64,000 nucleotides of DNA from the NCBI GenBank assembly GCA_037953625.1, contig CM075655.1, forward strand, positions 73,559,501 through 73,623,500, read 5' to 3'. The stretch is from Crotalaria pallida (Eukaryota; Streptophyta; Magnoliopsida; Fabales; Fabaceae). Both the position numbers and the translations under genes were made by a program. Shown here one piece after another: positions 1 through 11,974 of the stretch (positions within the stretch are counted from its first letter, which is position 1; the number at the start of each line of letters is the position of its first letter). The notes under the pieces were generated by a model. The model saw only the letters and a list, made by a program, of their open reading frames with translations, ran no database searches and had not been told where the DNA came from.

Positions 1-96
1 TGTTCATCATCTATTGGTATTGTGCTATGTTTCTTTAATAGCAGCATCCTAAATTCCTGATTATATGTTATTTTTACTATGCATGTGATTTGTTTC

Positions 97-177
97 ATGA
101 AAAGTGAGAGCCACCCACATGATTACATGAGCTCACAGCTTGAGATAAACGAGAGGATGAGGGCCATATTGGTTTAG
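97..177 (+). pseudogene. Cyclin B exon fragment
   Basis: A 26-codon open stretch reads like the start of the plant B-type cyclin box: it contains HPHDYMSSQLEINERMRAILV and then meets a TAG stop. In plant mitotic cyclins this stretch runs straight on into the DWL...VH part of the cyclin fold. Here that continuation is missing and AT-rich, intron-like DNA follows. A GT lies close to the break, so the end may be an exon edge. No other cyclin exon was found nearby. It is most likely a captured or decayed exon with no function. The match is short, so the family call is moderately sure. Confidence 0.55.
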
Positions 178-860
178 TTTTATTGGTAATATGAATGAAT
201 TGGTTGTCCTATCTCCTATGTGATTTGTGATTCACTTATTTACCAAATTTGTTAGTGATTTTGAATTTGTTATGCAATTGCACGGGTTTAGGAAGTGAAA
301 ATTTATTATGTTCATGACATCCTCCTATCCAAAGTAAGTTCATATCTGCACTCATTCACTTATGCTCTGGTACATTACTACATTTGTTTTGGTAGAAGCA
401 AATGCATGTATTTTATTGTATGTGGACTGCATTTTCTGTTTTATATTGATTTTTTTTTTGGAATTATTGGGTTCTTCTTCAACCCCTGGCGGAATGCCCC
501 ACGACTCGCGTGCAAGAAACGAATCTGCAATATGGGTTATTGATTCTTTGGGTCTTCGGGTGCGTGTTTGACATCATTAAAATCATAATGCAATTCTAAC
601 ACATCAAGCACAAAAACTTCAATTGTTTCAAAGGTTTTTATGTGGTTTTTTGTCTTCCTAAATGTGGATGCATTGCCATTAAAGTGACAACCAAAGTTCT
701 ATTTCTTCAAATTAATTAAAATAATTGCATATGAGTTTTGTTTAAAAGATTAATTGATTCATGCGAATGGCCAGAGAATCGCAGTTCCATGAACCCTAAT
801 TTTTCAGATTTCAAAATCAAAATTCTCCTTCAATACGTAATTAAACGAAATGATTTAGGT
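178..860. other. AT-rich DNA, no gene recognised
   Basis: Only short open frames are present, with no recognisable domain. A possible small exon (about 291-333) has an AG before it and a GTAAGT after it, but its translation matches no family I know. Confidence 0.4.
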
Positions 861-1105
861 GTCAAAATGCAATGTGATCATGCTCTATAAAAACCCTAAT
901 GATTCAGGTTCCAAATTTTCGAAAATAGGCGAATCAAATTTCACTAAATTGGGAAATTATTTCAACAAATCAAAACATAAGCTCTTAAATCATATAATTC
1001 TGGCAATTAAAACACTGAGTCTACGCTTACTTATTGAAAACATAATACAATGGCACCTCTTCATATTCTTGAAAAGGAATTACAATTGATCACCAACTCC
1101 CATGT
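861..1105. repeat. Left copy of a flanking direct repeat
   Basis: This stretch (aaaccctaatgattcaggtt and onward to caccaactc...cccatacc) reappears in the same orientation at 12988-13330, with scattered differences and one or two larger indels. The two copies bracket the tandem TIR array and the large LTR element. They could be a segmental duplication or very old terminal repeats. Confidence 0.6.
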
Positions 1106-1444
1106 CCCATACCTAGCATTGGCAAAATGGGTGGGCGGGCATGACCCGCGCCCGCATTTTTAGGCCCAAAAAATTTAGGGCCAAAAAATTAGGCTCTACC
1201 CACACTAAGTGCAGGGGGCGCACAGGCGGCTTGTGTTATGTAAAAAAAAATTAATTCATGTTTCCTTCCTTTGTTTTTAACGTGGTTTTCTTTCTTTTTT
1301 TAATATGAAGCCTGCGGGCCGCTCGCGAAAAATAACGGGCGGGATGGGCGAGCATGATTTAATTTTTTGGCAAAACTTATGCCCTGCCCCCAAATCCCTT
1401 GAGGCCCGCGGACCAATGCCTTAATTGCCAATGTTACCCATACC
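1106..1444. mobile_element. Non-autonomous hAT MITE with 8 bp TSD
   Basis: The element itself is 1114-1436 (323 bp). Its ends are TAGCATTGGCAA and TTGCCAATGTTA, an inverted pair with one mismatch. It is flanked by an exact 8 bp duplication, CCCATACC, at 1106-1113 and 1437-1444. An 8 bp duplication with short TIRs is the hAT signature. The interior is GC-rich with gggcggg/cccgccc palindromes and encodes no protein, so it would depend on a transposase from elsewhere. It sits just inside the right edge of the 861-1105 repeat. Confidence 0.85.
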
Positions 1445-1446
1445 GT

Positions 1447-1933
1447 ATAATTACTTATTTGTACAGTATAAGTAACCAAGGTCACGATAGATGAAAAATG
1501 ATGATAGTGAATAATAAGATCACAATGGTGAAAAAAAATGTTCTTAATTTTCGTAAAAAAAATTTAGTACTATAATTCAGAACAGGTGATTGAAGTGAAA
1601 AGAGTGAAGAAAAGAAAGATGTATAAAAATTAGCAAGGGACAGTTTGGTATCCAAATGAAAACGATGAAAATCTCCTGTCATTTGTGATAAATACATCAA
1701 CAAAAGAAAGAAAGAAAAATAAGAAGAAGAATGTTACTTTTGGATAAAAACAACAAACTATGAAATTCTTTTCAATGTTTGGTTAGCATGGTTTTGGGTG
1801 AGGAAGGTTTTTGTGATTGAGAAGATGGTGGGTGTGAGAAGTGATATATAGGATGTGAGTAGTGATACATGGGTTTTTAGAATTATGGGTGTAAATAATA
1901 GGAGTAGGTTGTAAGTAATAGATATATCATATA
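1447..1933. repeat. TIR-repeat unit 1, left part
   Basis: This is the left portion of the first of three tandem ~960 bp units. It matches 11400-11880 and 12360-12840 closely (shared marker gtaaccaaggtcacgatag). Its own left end is truncated, and it is cut at 1933 by the LTR element. The rest of unit 1 continues at 10913-11013. Confidence 0.8.
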
Positions 1934-4900
1934 TGTAACAACCTATTTTATTTTACCTATTTCGAAAATATGGATTTGAAAATTTCTTTTTAATTAAAAT
2001 ACTTGTTAAAATTTTTCCGGAAAATTGGACAGAGTTTTCTCTGTTTTATGGACATTCCCAAAAATTATCTTTGACCTGTAACCTGTTCAAAATAAATGTG
2101 CTCCTGCTCGGCCCAAATAACAGCTATGCTCCTGACCTGTACCTGTGGTGGTTGTAAGGGTGAGAATTGCACAACTAGTAAAGCATAATATGAGCCAAGT
2201 CATACACCTTTAGCAATTAGTCAAATAATACAATCATACTCACACCCAAACACCTATTCACTACAAACACAATCGTCTCCGATTATTAGCACCTTCTGAC
2301 ACATGTCCTTACCTAATATATTTCGCCACTTACCAATTTACACCAAAATCTCACTCTCTACACTTTACCCCAAATCTCTAATTTTCTCTCCTATCCACTC
2401 TATTCTTCTCACTCACACCTATTCTACTCATTTTTCTCGCATCTCCTTTACTCTCCCTGCCTTCCTCTTATTTCTTTATATTTATTTATCTTTATTATTT
2501 TTACTTTATCTTTTATGGTGTCATGGGGCTCCTGCCACTGCGTATCCTCCGTCTACCTAGAGATACGTCTTACCGATGCATACAGATCCCCAAAGGCCGC
2601 ACGTCTTACTCAATCCATGCGTGCGGGTTCCAACTACCACACGTCTTCTAGGGTCCAGTACCCATCGACCCATTCTCTTTCATTATCTTTTCTGTTTCTT
2701 TTGTAATGTCGTGGGGCTCCCGCCACTGCGTATCCACCGTCTCCCCGGGGATACGTCTTACTGATGCGTACGGATCCCCAAAGGCCGCACGTCTTACTCA
2801 ACCCATGCGTGCGGGTTCCAACTACCACACGTCTTCTAAGGTCCAGTACCCACCGACATGGAAATGGGTGATGCGAATACCCCACTGCGTTCCCCGTCTG
2901 TCGAGGATACGACTTACCGATGTGTACGGATCCCCAAAGGCCGCACGTCTTACTCAACCCATGCGTGCGGGTTCCAACTACCACACGTCTTCTAGGATCG
3001 ATATTCGCGTACCTGAGTGCTTTCTTTATTCTCTTTTCATTTCTCTTTTATTTTATGACTTCTTTTTACTTTATTCCGCCCTCGCCTAACACCTTTTTCT
3101 TCTACTCTCATATTTCCTCTTTTTCTCCCTAAACTTTCCTATATATTCCATTCTCTTCCTAACTTAGCACCTACGCAAACCAAACTCACTTTACCTCTTT
3201 GAACACATCAAACATATAAATTACAATCATAAATTAAATATTCAGTTAACAATTACAATTCTTATTTAATCATCACGCATACGATCCTTGACATCAAATA
3301 GCACATTACTCAGGTACTTATACATATATACGTAAAATTAACATATAATTCAAAGAATTCATCACTTAAGCATTTAACACATTTCAAATAGCATTTATCT
3401 CATATAAGCATATTATCTCATTAAAATAAATTCTAAATTCCCTAATCACACATAAGCAATTAACCTTGAGCCAGATTATACAATACTAGTATCTCACCCA
3501 CCGAGACGGCAAATAAACCCCTTACCTTGGGGTTCTACCAGAACCTGTTTCGAGGCACGACAAGGAGATCCTGTTTCTACTCACGGCATTACGCAGTTCG
3601 TTGCTCGCATATTAGAGTTACAATTATAACATTCAATTAATTACACTTCCCCTTAATTTGAAATTAATGTTCAAGGTTTCAATTCGAATTAACGTTATGT
3701 CGTTTATATCAGGTTCCTAATTAACTGGTGTATTGTTCAGCCTAGGGACAAGTCCATCAAGCTAAACTACAGCTCACTTACTTAGGAACCTAACATGTTT
3801 AACTAAAATACTCTTTAAAACAATTCATTTGACATAACGTTTAATCCTATCTTATCCCAAATCAGAGTAACTAATTAAAATCATTAAAAATAACATAATA
3901 ATTAAAATCAATATAGACTATATTAAAAGTTTAATTTCCAAATCAGTTTAATACTAAATAATTATTAACCATACTAGTATAATTAGTATTATTATTAAAA
4001 CACAATATAGAGTAATAAAAAGGGTATTAGAGATTTACCCTCGAGGAGGGTTGTGAAGGCCGGTTCGGTCAAGCCGGTTCAAAGCACAAAGGAGCGGCTG
4101 GCCCCGGTAACAATGACGACGATACCGGCGTCGGTGACGATCCTTAGCAGCAACACACCGGAGAGAGGAAGGAAATGGTGGCAGCGACAACAAACAGTGG
4201 CGGCAGCGATGAGCAACCCCAGCGGCGGCGGCGGCGGCTGTTTGTGCCTAGCTAGAGAGGAGCCACGATTCGCGACATAGAGGAGGGAGAACGCGAATCC
4301 AAGAGCTAGAGGGAGAGAGAGAGAGAGAGAGCTTGGGACTGAGAGAGGAAGAACGATGGTGATGGTGGCTGGGTGGGTGGTGGTCGTGGTTGGTGCGGCT
4401 GGAGGGGAAGGAGGAGGGCAGTGGAGAAGGAGAGAGAGAGATTCGAGTGAGAGAGGAGGAGAGAGAGAGAGAGTAAGGGCAAGAGAGAGACGGATCTAAG
4501 GAAGGGAGGGAAGGATCAAGGCGACGGCGGCTTAGGGCGGCGGTGGTGGAGCTGGGCGGAGAGGGAGAGAAAGTGGGGTTGGGAATGGGGGTTTCAGCCC
4601 CCAAAACGCGTTTTTAATGTTGCAGATCGCAGGATATTCGCTTAAGGGAAATATTTTCGCTTAAGCGTGGTGACATCAGGCAGAAATACTCGAGTATTTC
4701 TGTCAATACTCGAGTATAATGATAAGATACTGCTAGTTTGCTTTTCAATTTTTCTTCTATTTTCTCCCTAGCTTCAAATAGCCATAACTTCTTCGTTCAC
4801 CGTCGGATCTTGCTCAAATTTGACGAGCAACTTCCTAAAAATCATACCCTCATATCCAACTGTGGGAATTGTGTTTTGAGTCTTAAATCTTTTATTTTGA

Positions 4901-5128
4901 TTTTTTACCCTATGTTATGTTTTAGTACCGAATTATCTATTTTTCTGGCATGTTCCTAACTTCAATTTAATGCTCCTTTCTTTTCTAACCTTATTATTAT
5001 TATTGTTATCCTTTCCTAATGTTAAAATACTTCTTTTAAATAACTATTTGTAGTTTATTACCATTATTTCCTTTATGCTAACTATTATTTACTTATTCGT
5101 CTTTGGGTTTAAAATTTGGGATGTTACA
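1934..5128 (-). repeat. 3' LTR of the LARD-like element
   Basis: This is the downstream LTR when read on the minus strand. It aligns along its length with 7016-10907 but lacks about 260 bp (around 2090) and about 390 bp (around 3614). It holds three copies of a ~180 bp tandem unit, a GC-rich block with (GA)n, and repeated tactcgagtattt palindromes. Minus-strand frames over the GC-rich block give Pro/Ser-rich peptides that I regard as non-coding. Confidence 0.85.
2516..3000. repeat. Tandem repeat within the 3' LTR
   Basis: About three units of 150-180 bp share ccccaaaggccgcacgtctt and a catgcgtgcgggttccaact core. The same array is in the other LTR at 7861-8340. GC content is much higher than in the flanking LTR. 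Apparent protein repeats in several frames here are only translations of the DNA repeat. Confidence 0.8.
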
Positions 5129-5142
5129 TTTCTCCCCCACTT
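5129..5142 (-). other. Polypurine tract
   Basis: On the minus strand, aagtgggggagaaa directly precedes the TGTAACATCCC start of the 3' LTR. This is the expected place and make-up of the plus-strand primer site of an LTR retroelement. Confidence 0.75.
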
Positions 5143-6997
5143 ATTGAAATTTCGTCCTCGAAATATCAGTTGTCCCTTAACTTGGAGGAGCATCCCTTGG
5201 CATAGTTTCCGACCATGTCAATTAATTCCTCCGGATCCATCCTTTCATTGGAGGAATTCCTAAGGTGAAAGTTCGTCGGCATACTTACTTGTCTCCTATG
5301 GGGTTTATCTCGGTCAATTGGGGTCCTGTCAAATGCACAGAGTTTCCAGAGACTGAGGTCATCACTTGCGGAGCACCGACATGACACCTTAAGTGAGGCT
5401 TCACTTCGCGACTTCACTCTTATCCTTTTTCCTTCACTTTTGTCAATCGGATAGGATCCGAATTGAGTCATCAAGTCTCCCCCACTTAGTATCAACATAC
5501 ATGAGTAGGTCGAAGGCAAGGAGAAAACTAGGTTGATTCTAAGAATTTATTAGCTAAGCACTTAATTGGTTGGAGAGGTGGTACATGGGCTAAATTGACT
5601 TCTAGTCGGTATTATTGGTGTTACTTTCAAATTTTTCCTATGCCATATCTCAGCTCTTGCATTAAGAGAAGAGGGTGAGTTGATAATTTTACTTAACTGG
5701 TCCGGGTGGAAGTACTGAATAAATTTGTCCTAAACAGGATGGTTTTGTAACCAACTGTTCACGAGTCTTGGTAAGGCTCCTAATGGACTGAAAGTTAGAT
5801 TTGGCTTTGATGAAACTAGAATTCCTATGTGGGTTGTTCTGATTTCAACTAAAAGATTGAAATAATGTAGCATGTCAATAAACGCGAAGATCGGGGTGGT
5901 CAGTCCCAACCTCACATCTATCAACAGTACATCACCGTCACAGATAATGATAATATTATCCTTTAACAGGCGCAAGAGTAAGGATGACCAATCCTACCCT
6001 TACATTCCATTAAAAGATAACACTATTACAAGGTCTTTTCGGTTAACTTTCTCAATGAGATCTTACAATTGATTGAGATTTCCTATAATTTTTCTTGATT
6101 TCCTACGAATTTGGATTGAGCCTATATGTGTACATGCATACTAACTAAGTTTCACAGTTCCTCTAAGTGAGAGGTCCGGAATTTGGATTCTAAGAAAGAC
6201 GAGTTTAGCAAGGTCCTCCTTAAAGGTTTAGCAGAGATGGAGACTTGAGGTTCTAAAATAATTCCCTGTATTAGTAGCAGAATGTGCCTCTAATCAGTCC
6301 GCTCAAGTCCTTCCGAACAAATCCTCTTCTTTCTTGGGGTAGTTTGAAGTAATGTGGTCCGACTACTCGCACCTAAAGCAACAAGCTTCCTATTTAAAAT
6401 GGTTCAGGAACCAGCCTATACCACGGTGGGGTTTCCCTCACTATGTCATAGTGGTGAAACACGTGAAGCGGTCTCGTTTTGTTTGGGGCCCCCGATTAAT
6501 TGCCGTGTCTCCTTTCGTCATCGCTCGCCTCTAGTTCCAGTCCCATTTTATAGGTGATTAGGACCTTCGCCAGTCGAGACGAGTTTGACTCACCTTGACT
6601 TTCCCAAGGTAACCTGATTCCAAGTCGCAGTCCCGCTTGAATTCGAGGCACTTCGCCTTCCAATCTACTCCTCTGTAACTTGTAGTCCACCGAATCAAGT
6701 CTTCAAATGTTTCCGATTTAGGAAGGCAATTTCCATCTTCCTACCCCCAACTAAACGATTGATCTCAGTCGAAGCGGGGTGTTGTCACTAGGTGCATTGG
6801 TCATAGTACTAAGATTCTGTAATAGAAATAAATTATGGCACGAACGGTTGATAACTATAGAATTGGCTAAGTTTACCTATATATATATATATATATAAAC
6901 ATACTGACCTACTACAACCGGACTTGACACTACTTTTCGGTTACTCTCTTGGTGAGATAACCATTGGAGTAACTCGCAACTCCGAGGCCGAGGACAA
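5143..6997 (-). other. Non-coding interior of the LARD-like element
   Basis: About 1.85 kb between purine tract and primer site. The longest open frames are 60-117 codons and match no gag, protease, RT, RNase H or integrase motif that I recognise. A short (TA)n run lies at about 6876-6898. Confidence 0.7.
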
Positions 6998-7011
6998 CTG
7001 CTCTGATACCA
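6998..7011 (-). other. Primer-binding site, initiator Met tRNA type
   Basis: The minus strand reads TGGTATCAGAGCAG four bases after the end of the 5' LTR. TGGTATCAGAGC is the standard plant retroelement primer site complementary to the 3' end of initiator methionine tRNA. It fixes the element's orientation. Confidence 0.85.
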
Positions 7012-7015
7012 TAAA

Positions 7016-10000
7016 TGTAACAACCTATTTTATTTTACCTATTTTGAAAATATGGATTTGAAAATTTCTTTTTAATTAAAATACTTGTTAAAAATTTTCC
7101 GGAAAATTGGACAGAGTTTCCTCTGTTTTATGGACATTCCCAAAAATTATCTTTGACCTGTAACCTGTTCAAAATAGTTTCAACAATAACCAGACATCCA
7201 GGACAAATATACATATATAATGTAACTCTTCTCCCAATATCCGGGGATAAATACTAAGATGAAAATACTTAGATTTTCGAGGAACCAAATAAAGAGCCCG
7301 GGCCACCAAATATACAACTGAAATTTAAAATACATTTATTAATAAATTCTCAAAAATACATAATATTCCATAATATGGCCCGGTACGACTCAACTCGAAA
7401 TAAAAATAAATTACTCACACTTCCCCATGGGAAGTGTGCTCCTGCTCGGCCCAAATAACAGCTATGCTCCTGACCTGTACCTGTGGTGGTTGTAAGGGTG
7501 AGAATTGCACAACTAGTAAATTAAAGCATAATATGAGTCAAGTCATACACATTTAGCAATTAGTCAAATAATACAATCATACTCACACCCAAACACCTAT
7601 TCACTACAAACACAATCGTCTCCGATTATTAGCACCTTCTGACACATGTCCTTACCTAATATATTTCGCCACTTACCTATTTACACCAAAATCTCACTCT
7701 CTACACTTTACCCCAAATCTCTAATTTTCTCTACTATCCTCTCTATTCTTCTCACTCACACCTATTCTACTCATTTTTCTCGCATCTCCTTTACTCCCCC
7801 TGCCTTCCTCTTATTTCTTTATATTTATTTATCTTTATTATTTTTACTTTATCTTTTATGGTGTCATGGGGCTCCTGCCACTGCGTATCCTCCGTCTACC
7901 CAGGGATACGTCTTACCGTGCGTACGGATCCCCAAAGGCCGCACGTCTTACTCAACCCATGCGTGCGGGTTCCAACTACCACACGTCTTCTAGGGTCCAG
8001 TACCCATCGACCCATTCTCTTTCATTATCTTTTCTGTTTCTTTTGTAATGTCGTGGGGCTCCCGCCACTGCGTATCCACCATCTCCCCGGGGATACGTCT
8101 TACCGATGCGTACGGATCCCCAAAGGCCGCACGTCTTACTCAACCCATGCGTGCGGGTTCCAACTACCACACATCTTCTAGGGTCCAGTACCCACCGACA
8201 TGGAAATGGGTGATGCGAATACCCCACTGCGTTCCCTGTCTGTCGAGGATACGACTTACCGATGCGTACGGATCCCCAAAGGCCGCACGTCTTACTCAAC
8301 CCATGCGTGCGGGTTCCAACTACCACACGTCTTCTAGGATCGATATTCGCGTACCCGAGTGCTTTCTTTATTCTCTTTTCGTTTCTCTTTTATTTTATGA
8401 CTTTTCTTTTTACTTTATTCCGCCCTCGCCTAACACCTTTTTCTTCTACTCATTTCCTCTTTTTCTCCCTAAACTTTCCTATATATTCCATTCTCTTCGT
8501 AACTTAGCACCTACGCAAACCAAACTCACTTTACCTCTTTGAACACATCAAACATATAAATTACAATCATAAATTAAATATTCAGTTAACAATTACAATT
8601 CTTATTTAATCATCACGCATATAATCCTTGACATCAAATAGCACTTTACTCAGGTACTTATACATATATACGTAAAATTAACATATAATTCAAAGAATTC
8701 ATCACTTAAGCATTTAACACATTTCAAATAGCATTTATCTCATATAAGCATATTATCTCATTAAAATAAATTCTAAATTCCCTAATCACACATAAGCAAT
8801 TAACCTTGAGCCAGATTATACAGTACTAGTATCTCACCCACCGAGACGGCAAATAAACCCCTTACCTTGGGGTTCTACCAGAACCTGTTTCGAGGCACGA
8901 CGAGGAGATCCTGTTTCTACTCACGGCATTACGCAGTTCGTTGCTCGCATATTAGCTGGTCCTAAAGTCCTTCATCGTCTGACTATATTATTAAATCAAA
9001 TAGAAATCAATTTATTGCGCCAAAATCGTCTCAATTTGAAATCTCGGTATATACTTATCATATATCAAAGTAGAGTATTTTCGTAGTTTTCCAAATCAAT
9101 AAATCATTTAACTATAATTTACAAACCAAAATAACATAGGATTTCAAATTAAGATCATTGTCCTTTTCATAAAATAGTATAGCTTTTATTGAAAATACGC
9201 TAACTTTCGAAACTAGCATAATCACCAAAAATTCATTAAGGTTAATTAGCTTTAGTTTTCAAGCCTTAAAATCAAAAGTTGTTGTTTGACACTATTAATT
9301 CCGAACTAAAAGGAAGTGTGCTCGGTTCAAAAATAGATCCAAGTTACAATTATAACATTCAATTAATTACACTTCCCCTTAATTTGAAATTAATGTTCAA
9401 GGTTTCAATTCGAATTAACGTTATGTCGTTTATATCAGGTTCCTAATTAACTGGTGTATTGTTCAGCCTAGGGACAAGTCCATCAAGCTAAACTACAGCT
9501 CACTTACTTAGGAACCTAACACGTTTAACTAAAATACTCTTTAAAACAATTCATTTGACATAACGTTTAATCCTATCTTATCCCAAATCAGAGTAACTAA
9601 TTAAAATCATTAAAAATAACATGATAATTAAAATCAATATAGACTATATTAAAAGTTTAATTTCCAAATCAGTTTAATACTAAATAATTATTAACCATAC
9701 TAGTATAATTAGTATTATTATTAAAACACAATATAGAGTAATAAAAAGGGTATTAGAGATTTTAGATTTACCCTCGAGGAGGGTTGTGAAGGCTGGTTCG
9801 GTCAAGCCGGTTCAAAGCACAAAGGAGCGGCTGGCCCCGGTAACAATGACGACGATACCGGCGTCGGTGACGATCCTTAGCAGCAACACACCGGAGAGAG
9901 GAAGGAAATGGTGGCACCGACAGCAAACAGTGGCGGCAGCGGTGAGCAACCCCAGCGGCAGCGGCGGTTGTTTGTGCCTAGCTAGAGAGGAGCCACGATT

Positions 10001-10907
10001 CGCGACATAGAGGAGGGAGAACGCAAATCCAAGAGCTAGAGAGAGAGAGAGAGAGAGCTTGGGACTGAGAGAGGAAGAACGATGGTGATGGTGGCTGGGT
10101 GGGTGGTGGCCGTGGTTGGTGCGGCTGGAGGGGAAGGAGGAGGGCGGTGGAGAAGGAGAGAGAGAGATTCGAGTGAGAGAGGAGGAGAGAGAGAGAGTAA
10201 GGGCAAGAGAGAGACGGATCTAAGGAAGGGAGGGAAGGATCAAGGCGGCGGCGGCTTAGGGCGGCGGTGGTGGAGCTTGGCGGAGAGGGAGAGAAAGTGG
10301 GGTTGGGAATGGGGGTTTCAGCCCCCAAAACGCGTTTTTAATGTTGCAGATCGCAGGATTTTCGCTTATGCGAAATATTTTCGCTTAAGCGAAATGGCTT
10401 CAGTGGTGACATCAGGCATAAATACTCGAGTATTTCTGTCAATACTCGAATATTTTGACCCAAAATACTCGAGTATTTCACAAAATACTGGAGTATAATG
10501 GTCAGATACTGCTAGTTTGCTTTTCTATTTTTTTTCTATTTTCTCCCTAGCTTCAAATAGCCATAACTTCTTCGTTCACCGTCGGATCTTGCTTAAATTT
10601 GACGAGCAACTTCCTAAAAATCATACCCTCATATCCAACTGTGGGAATTGTGTTTTGAGTCTTAAATCTTTTATTTTGATTTTCTACCCTATGTTATGTT
10701 TTAGTACCGAATTATCTATTTTTCTGGCATGTTCCTAACTTCAATTTAATGCTCCTTTCTTTTCTAACCTTATTATTATTATTGTTATCCTTTCCTAATG
10801 TTAAAATACTTCTTTTAAATAACTATTTGTAGTTTATTACCATTATTTCCTTTATTCTAATTATTATTTACTTATTCGTCTTTAGGTTTAAAATTTGGGA
10901 TGTTACA
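7016..10907 (-). repeat. 5' LTR of the LARD-like element
   Basis: This is the upstream LTR on the minus strand, 3,892 bp. It is longer than its partner because it keeps two blocks (about 7174-7437 and 8956-9343) that the other lacks. It contains the same tandem array (7861-8340), GC-rich (GA)n block (9780-10320) and repeated actcgagtattt palindromes (about 10423-10500). Apart from the indels the two LTRs are very similar by eye, which suggests a fairly recent insertion. Confidence 0.85.
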
Positions 10908-10912
10908 ATATA

Positions 10913-11013
10913 TGGGTGTGAGTAGTAGGATAAGGGTGATATTGACAAGTTAGTGCAGAAAATTATAAAAAGTAGGTGTGAGTAGTAATGTAATGGGTGT
11001 GAATAACATCTCC
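10913..11013. repeat. TIR-repeat unit 1, right part
   Basis: This continues unit 1 after the LTR element (gggtgtgagtagtaggataa) and ends at gaataacatctcc, directly against unit 2. Confidence 0.8.
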
Positions 11014-11974
11014 AGATGTTATTAACACCCGTTTTATTACTATTTGCATCCGGCTTATAAAATATTTTATGGTTACTTACCAATATTATCCTTTTTCACA
11101 ATCTTTCTTAAATTTTAACTATTCTCTTCATTTTTTACTTATATCTATTACTTCTCTTTAAACCCTTCCTTTTTCTATACACACCCACATTTTTTTCTGT
11201 TTTCTTCTCTACTACGCTCACCTATATCTTCTCAACCACAAGTTTATGCTCAAATATATAGTAGATAGGTAAATAGAAGATTTGTTTCTTTTGGTATTTT
11301 TTTCTGATGCAATGGAAGTAGTAAATTACAGTAAACAAGAGAATTTGTATAAATGTGGAAAAAAACCCAAATGTTAGCGGAAATTGTTGAATTATTTGTA
11401 CAGTATTAGTAACCAAGGTCACGATAGATGAAAAATGATGATAGTGAATAATAAGATCACAATGGTGAAAAAAAAATGTTCTTAATTTTCCTAAAAAAAT
11501 TTAGTACTATAATCCAGAACAAGTCATTGAAGTGAAAAGAGTGAAGAAAAGAAAGAAGATGTATAAAAATTAGCAAGGGACGGTTTGGTATCCAAATGAA
11601 AACGATGAAAATCTCCTGTCATTTGTGATAGATACATCAACAAAAGAAAGAAAGAAAGATAAGAAGAAGAACGTTACTTTTGGATAAAAAAACAACAAAC
11701 TATGAAATTCTTTTCAATGTTTTGGTTAGTATGGTTTTGGGTGATGAAGGTTTTTTGATTGAGAAGATGGTGGGTATGAATAGTAATATATAGGGTGTGA
11801 GTAGTGATACATGGGTTTTTAGAATTATGGGTGTAAATAATAGGAGTAGGTTGTAAGTAATAGATATATCGTATATGGTGTGAGTAGTAGGCTAAGGGTA
11901 TATTGACAAGTTAGTGCAAAAAATTATAAAATGTGGGTGTGAGTAGTAACGTAATGGGTGTGAATAACATCTCC
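11014..11974. repeat. TIR-repeat unit 2 (complete)
   Basis: This 961 bp unit starts agatgttattaacacc and ends ggtgtgaataacatctcc, so its two ends form an imperfect inverted repeat of about 40 bp. No transposase is encoded. It abuts units 1 and 3 without a spacer, so neighbouring ends create a palindrome at each junction. It has MITE-like ends, but I cannot assign a superfamily because no separate target duplication flanks each unit. Confidence 0.75.

Larger units (their letters stand above)
1934..10907 (-). mobile_element. Large non-coding LTR retroelement (LARD-like)
   Basis: The element is 8,974 bp with TGTAACA/TGTTACA-ended LTRs and a 5 bp target duplication, ATATA (1929-1933 and 10908-10912). 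The primer site and purine tract show it is read on the minus strand. The LTRs are 3.2 and 3.9 kb and the interior only about 1.9 kb. I see no gag, protease, RT or integrase. That architecture matches large retrotransposon derivatives (LARDs), which are moved by a partner's proteins. It inserted inside unit 1 of the tandem TIR array: removing it plus one ATATA rejoins the unit exactly as in units 2 and 3. Confidence 0.85.

Noticed and set aside
2634..3089. Open frames of 116-164 codons in both LTRs (also 7976-8542) with internal peptide repeats
   Set aside because: The peptide repeats are translations of a DNA tandem repeat present in several frames and strands; no domain or codon signal.
4053..4604. 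Pro/Ser-rich and Gly-rich frames over the GC-rich (GA)n block (also 9786-10498)
   Set aside because: Low complexity on both strands, inside an LTR, with no conserved motif.
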